A stretch of DNA of 64,000 bases from Prorocentrum cordatum. Its lineage: Eukaryota; Sar; Dinophyceae; Prorocentrales; Prorocentraceae. This document shows positions 60,619-64,000 of this stretch, one piece after another. Positions within the stretch are counted from its first letter, which is position 1. Each line of letters opens with the position of its first letter. The notes under the pieces are model-generated. The model was not told the origin of the DNA and did no database searches. It saw only the letters and a list, made by a program, of their open reading frames with translations. The stretch covers positions 424,228 through 488,227 of the forward strand of contig CAUYUJ010003447.1 in assembly GCA_963575745.1 (NCBI GenBank), in the 5' to 3' direction. A program made the translations under genes and the position numbers.

Positions 60619-60699
60619 GATTTCTGAGGGGGAGGGTGGGGCCTCATTTCATTCGGGAGTTCCCGAACGAAGTGAACCCCACCCTCCCCCTCAGAAATC
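60619..60699. repeat. Strong hairpin, 23-bp perfect arms
   Basis: GATTTCTGAGGGGGAGGGTG (60619) is perfectly mirrored by CACCCTCCCCCTCAGAAATC (ending 60699), 23 of 23. A shorter inner stem TTCATTCGGGA / TCCCGAA..GTGAA continues it. Confidence 0.85.
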
Positions 60700-60719
60700 G
60701 TGGGGGTGGGGGTGGGGGT

Positions 60720-62480
<1,761 letters not shown>

Positions 62481-62540
62481 GTTGCTATCGGCCGGAATAC
62501 TACTAGGTGGGGGTATATAGTATCAGGGAACAGGGATTGA

Positions 62541-62603
62541 GGTTTATTTTTAAGTTTTCGTCCAGAATCCGCCTGTAGGGGGACGCGCCCGACCTAAACC
62601 TAA
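62541..62603 (+). mobile_element. Family I element, right end only
   Basis: TTTTCGTCCAGAATCCGCCT and GTAGGGGGACGCGCCCGACC, then TAAA. No left TIR was found upstream. Confidence 0.7.
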
Positions 62604-63129
62604 GATCTTTCTACCATCCCCGGTCAGAATTCAGGTCACGCCGGCGAGTTTCGGCCGCCTGCGATTCGAGCTCGCGGCGCCAGGCCCCCTGACGGCAGTC
62701 GCCACCGCCCATCAGACCGCCCCAGCCCAACCCGAAGGCCCCGATATGCCTTCCATGTCCAGTGGGGGAGGGGGTCGGGGCACATGGACAAAACACACGT
62801 GAAGCCCATACCCCCCCAACCTATAATCCAGGCGAAATTCGGGTTTTCGGGTCGGTATGGGTTGGCCTGGTAGGTATGGTCACCAACGGCAGTCGTGTTC
62901 GATCGCGCCGCCAACTTTTTGGTCGCCGCGCGGGTTGCGACGTTCCCGGCAGTTGTCGCGGGCGCCAGCGGGACAAAAAGAGGGATGCTGCGCACAGGCG
63001 TGTTGCTGCGCCCCCCCGCCGTTGCCGCCGCTGGCGCCGCCGCCCCGATGCCTCTCTCCGCACTCCGCTCCTCGCTCCCCTCCTCGCTCCGCTCATCGCT
63101 CCGCTCCGCTGCACCCTGCTCCCCCTGTT
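62604..63129. other. No gene recognised
   Basis: GC-rich sequence with open frames on both strands and no motif. CGCTCCTCGCTCCCCTCCTC-type short repeats lie at 63063-63115. Confidence 0.35.
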
Positions 63130-63320
63130 ACGATTCGAAGGAAAAAGAAGAGGATCGATACTTATGATGGTAAGAACAAGAATGAAAATAGTAATTTCAA
63201 TCACTAAACTAAAAATATTAATCGTACTCATTATAATATAATAGTAACCATCACTCTAAGAAGAAGATGAAGAAAAAGAATAATAAGAAGAAGAAGAAGA
63301 AACGGTATAACCCCGCTCGG
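63130..63320. repeat. AT-rich island with an AAG tract
   Basis: 63160-63250 is strongly AT-rich (AAAATAGTAATTTCAATCAC, TATTAATCGTACTC), followed by AAGAAGAAGATGAAGAAAAAG to about 63302. It is unlike the surrounding GC-rich DNA. Confidence 0.7.
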
Positions 63321-63386
63321 TCGGAGGCCCGCGTGAGACGAGACATCCGCGCGGACCGCCCCCAAAGCCAGTGTTTCGGCATATTC

Positions 63387-63480
63387 GAGGAGGAGGAGGA
63401 GGAGGAGGAGGAGGAGGAGGAGGAGGACGAGGAGGACGAGGGGGGCAGGGAGGGAGGGAGGGGGGCAGGCAGGGAGGGAA
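63387..63480. repeat. GAG and GGGAGG tracts
   Basis: (GAG)n at 63387-63425, then GAGGGGGGCAGGGAGGGAGG repeats. Confidence 0.85.
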
Positions 63481-64000
63481 GGACGTCTTCTTCATCACTC
63501 AACCTCCGCTCCTCTGGTGACCTGGGCCTGCCCGTCCCGGCATTGCTCCTCTCGTCCTGGCGCGGCGGGCCCGGGCAGGCCATGACGCTGCGGCCGGAGC
63601 GGCCGACGCAGCTAATGGCGGGCGCCTCGGTTCGGCTTGGGCCCACACCCGGGAGGAGGCACGCGCGCGCCGAGCCATCCACCTGCATCAGGCGATCGCA
63701 CGCATGGATGAAAGGGGGGCGTGGATTAGCGTCGGGTCCTGCCCCCATAGGAAGTCGCATATTTCCGCCGCCGAACGAGGCGGCACCAGCCGCGCAAAAT
63801 CTATGGATCGCTGATCCATGTTTGCGCGCCCCCGCTTGTAGACATTGTGCATGTTTCTGCCGTGCCGTCCCTTCGACTCTTTCATCTGCTCTGGTTGGCA
63901 GTCTTAGTGCCGCGAGTTGCCTGGATGGGATCGGAGTTGACAGTGGCGAGGTAATCTTCCGACTGGGGGGCCGAGGCGTTGCCCGGCCGCCTTCAGACCC
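63481..64000. other. No gene recognised
   Basis: GC-rich sequence to the window edge. Open in several frames, no recognisable motif or repeat. Confidence 0.35.

Overview
The window looks like nuclear DNA of a dinoflagellate or a similar protist with a very large, GC-rich genome. This is inferred from its make-up: one long LINE-type retrotransposon reading frame, very few short exon-like segments far apart, long polypurine/polypyrimidine and other simple repeats, and many families of short inverted-repeat elements. Nothing resembles bacterial operons, tRNA, rRNA or CRISPR. A species cannot be named from sequence alone.

Layout. 1-4446 is the 3' part of a LINE with reverse transcriptase and RNase H domains. 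4.4-8.8 kb holds short elements and TCC tracts. A Walker B exon of an ABC transporter (ABCC type) lies at 8898-8976, and a further ABC-like exon lies at about 26766-26816. Between them are minisatellites, a GT tract, a 2-kb array of a 9-mer (21.0-23.0 kb) and dispersed elements. 27.2-29.0 kb is an array whose two halves have opposite orientation. 29-54 kb is a patchwork of short inverted-repeat elements, simple repeats and a few weak exon candidates, with a 107-bp tandem array at 51.7-52.3 kb. 55.0-58.6 kb is the most gene-like part. It has three exon-like segments that join in frame at 56484-57330 and an F-box-like first exon candidate at 54996-55127. 60.5-62.5 kb has a hairpin, a roughly 490-bp GTA tract and six copies of a roughly 130-bp unit.

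The main discovery is a set of short non-autonomous elements with terminal inverted repeats (TIRs), labelled here families I-VI and E. Family I is about 163 bp, has a roughly 20-25 bp TIR and duplicates about 7-8 bp of target. One copy (57039-57204) makes up nearly all of a 173-nt intron whose removal joins two open segments in frame. A second copy (55135-55297) follows another exon-like segment, and its target duplication supplies a GT at the 5' edge and an AG at the 3' edge. This is the pattern expected of introners, transposable elements that create introns. Families II (about 240 bp), III (about 190 bp), IV (about 160 bp foldback with a GC-rich stem), V (about 130 bp), VI (about 220 bp) and E (about 157 bp) make up most of the remaining dispersed repeats. 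A family E copy sits inside a family II copy. All comparisons were made by eye, so element ends are approximate to a few bases.
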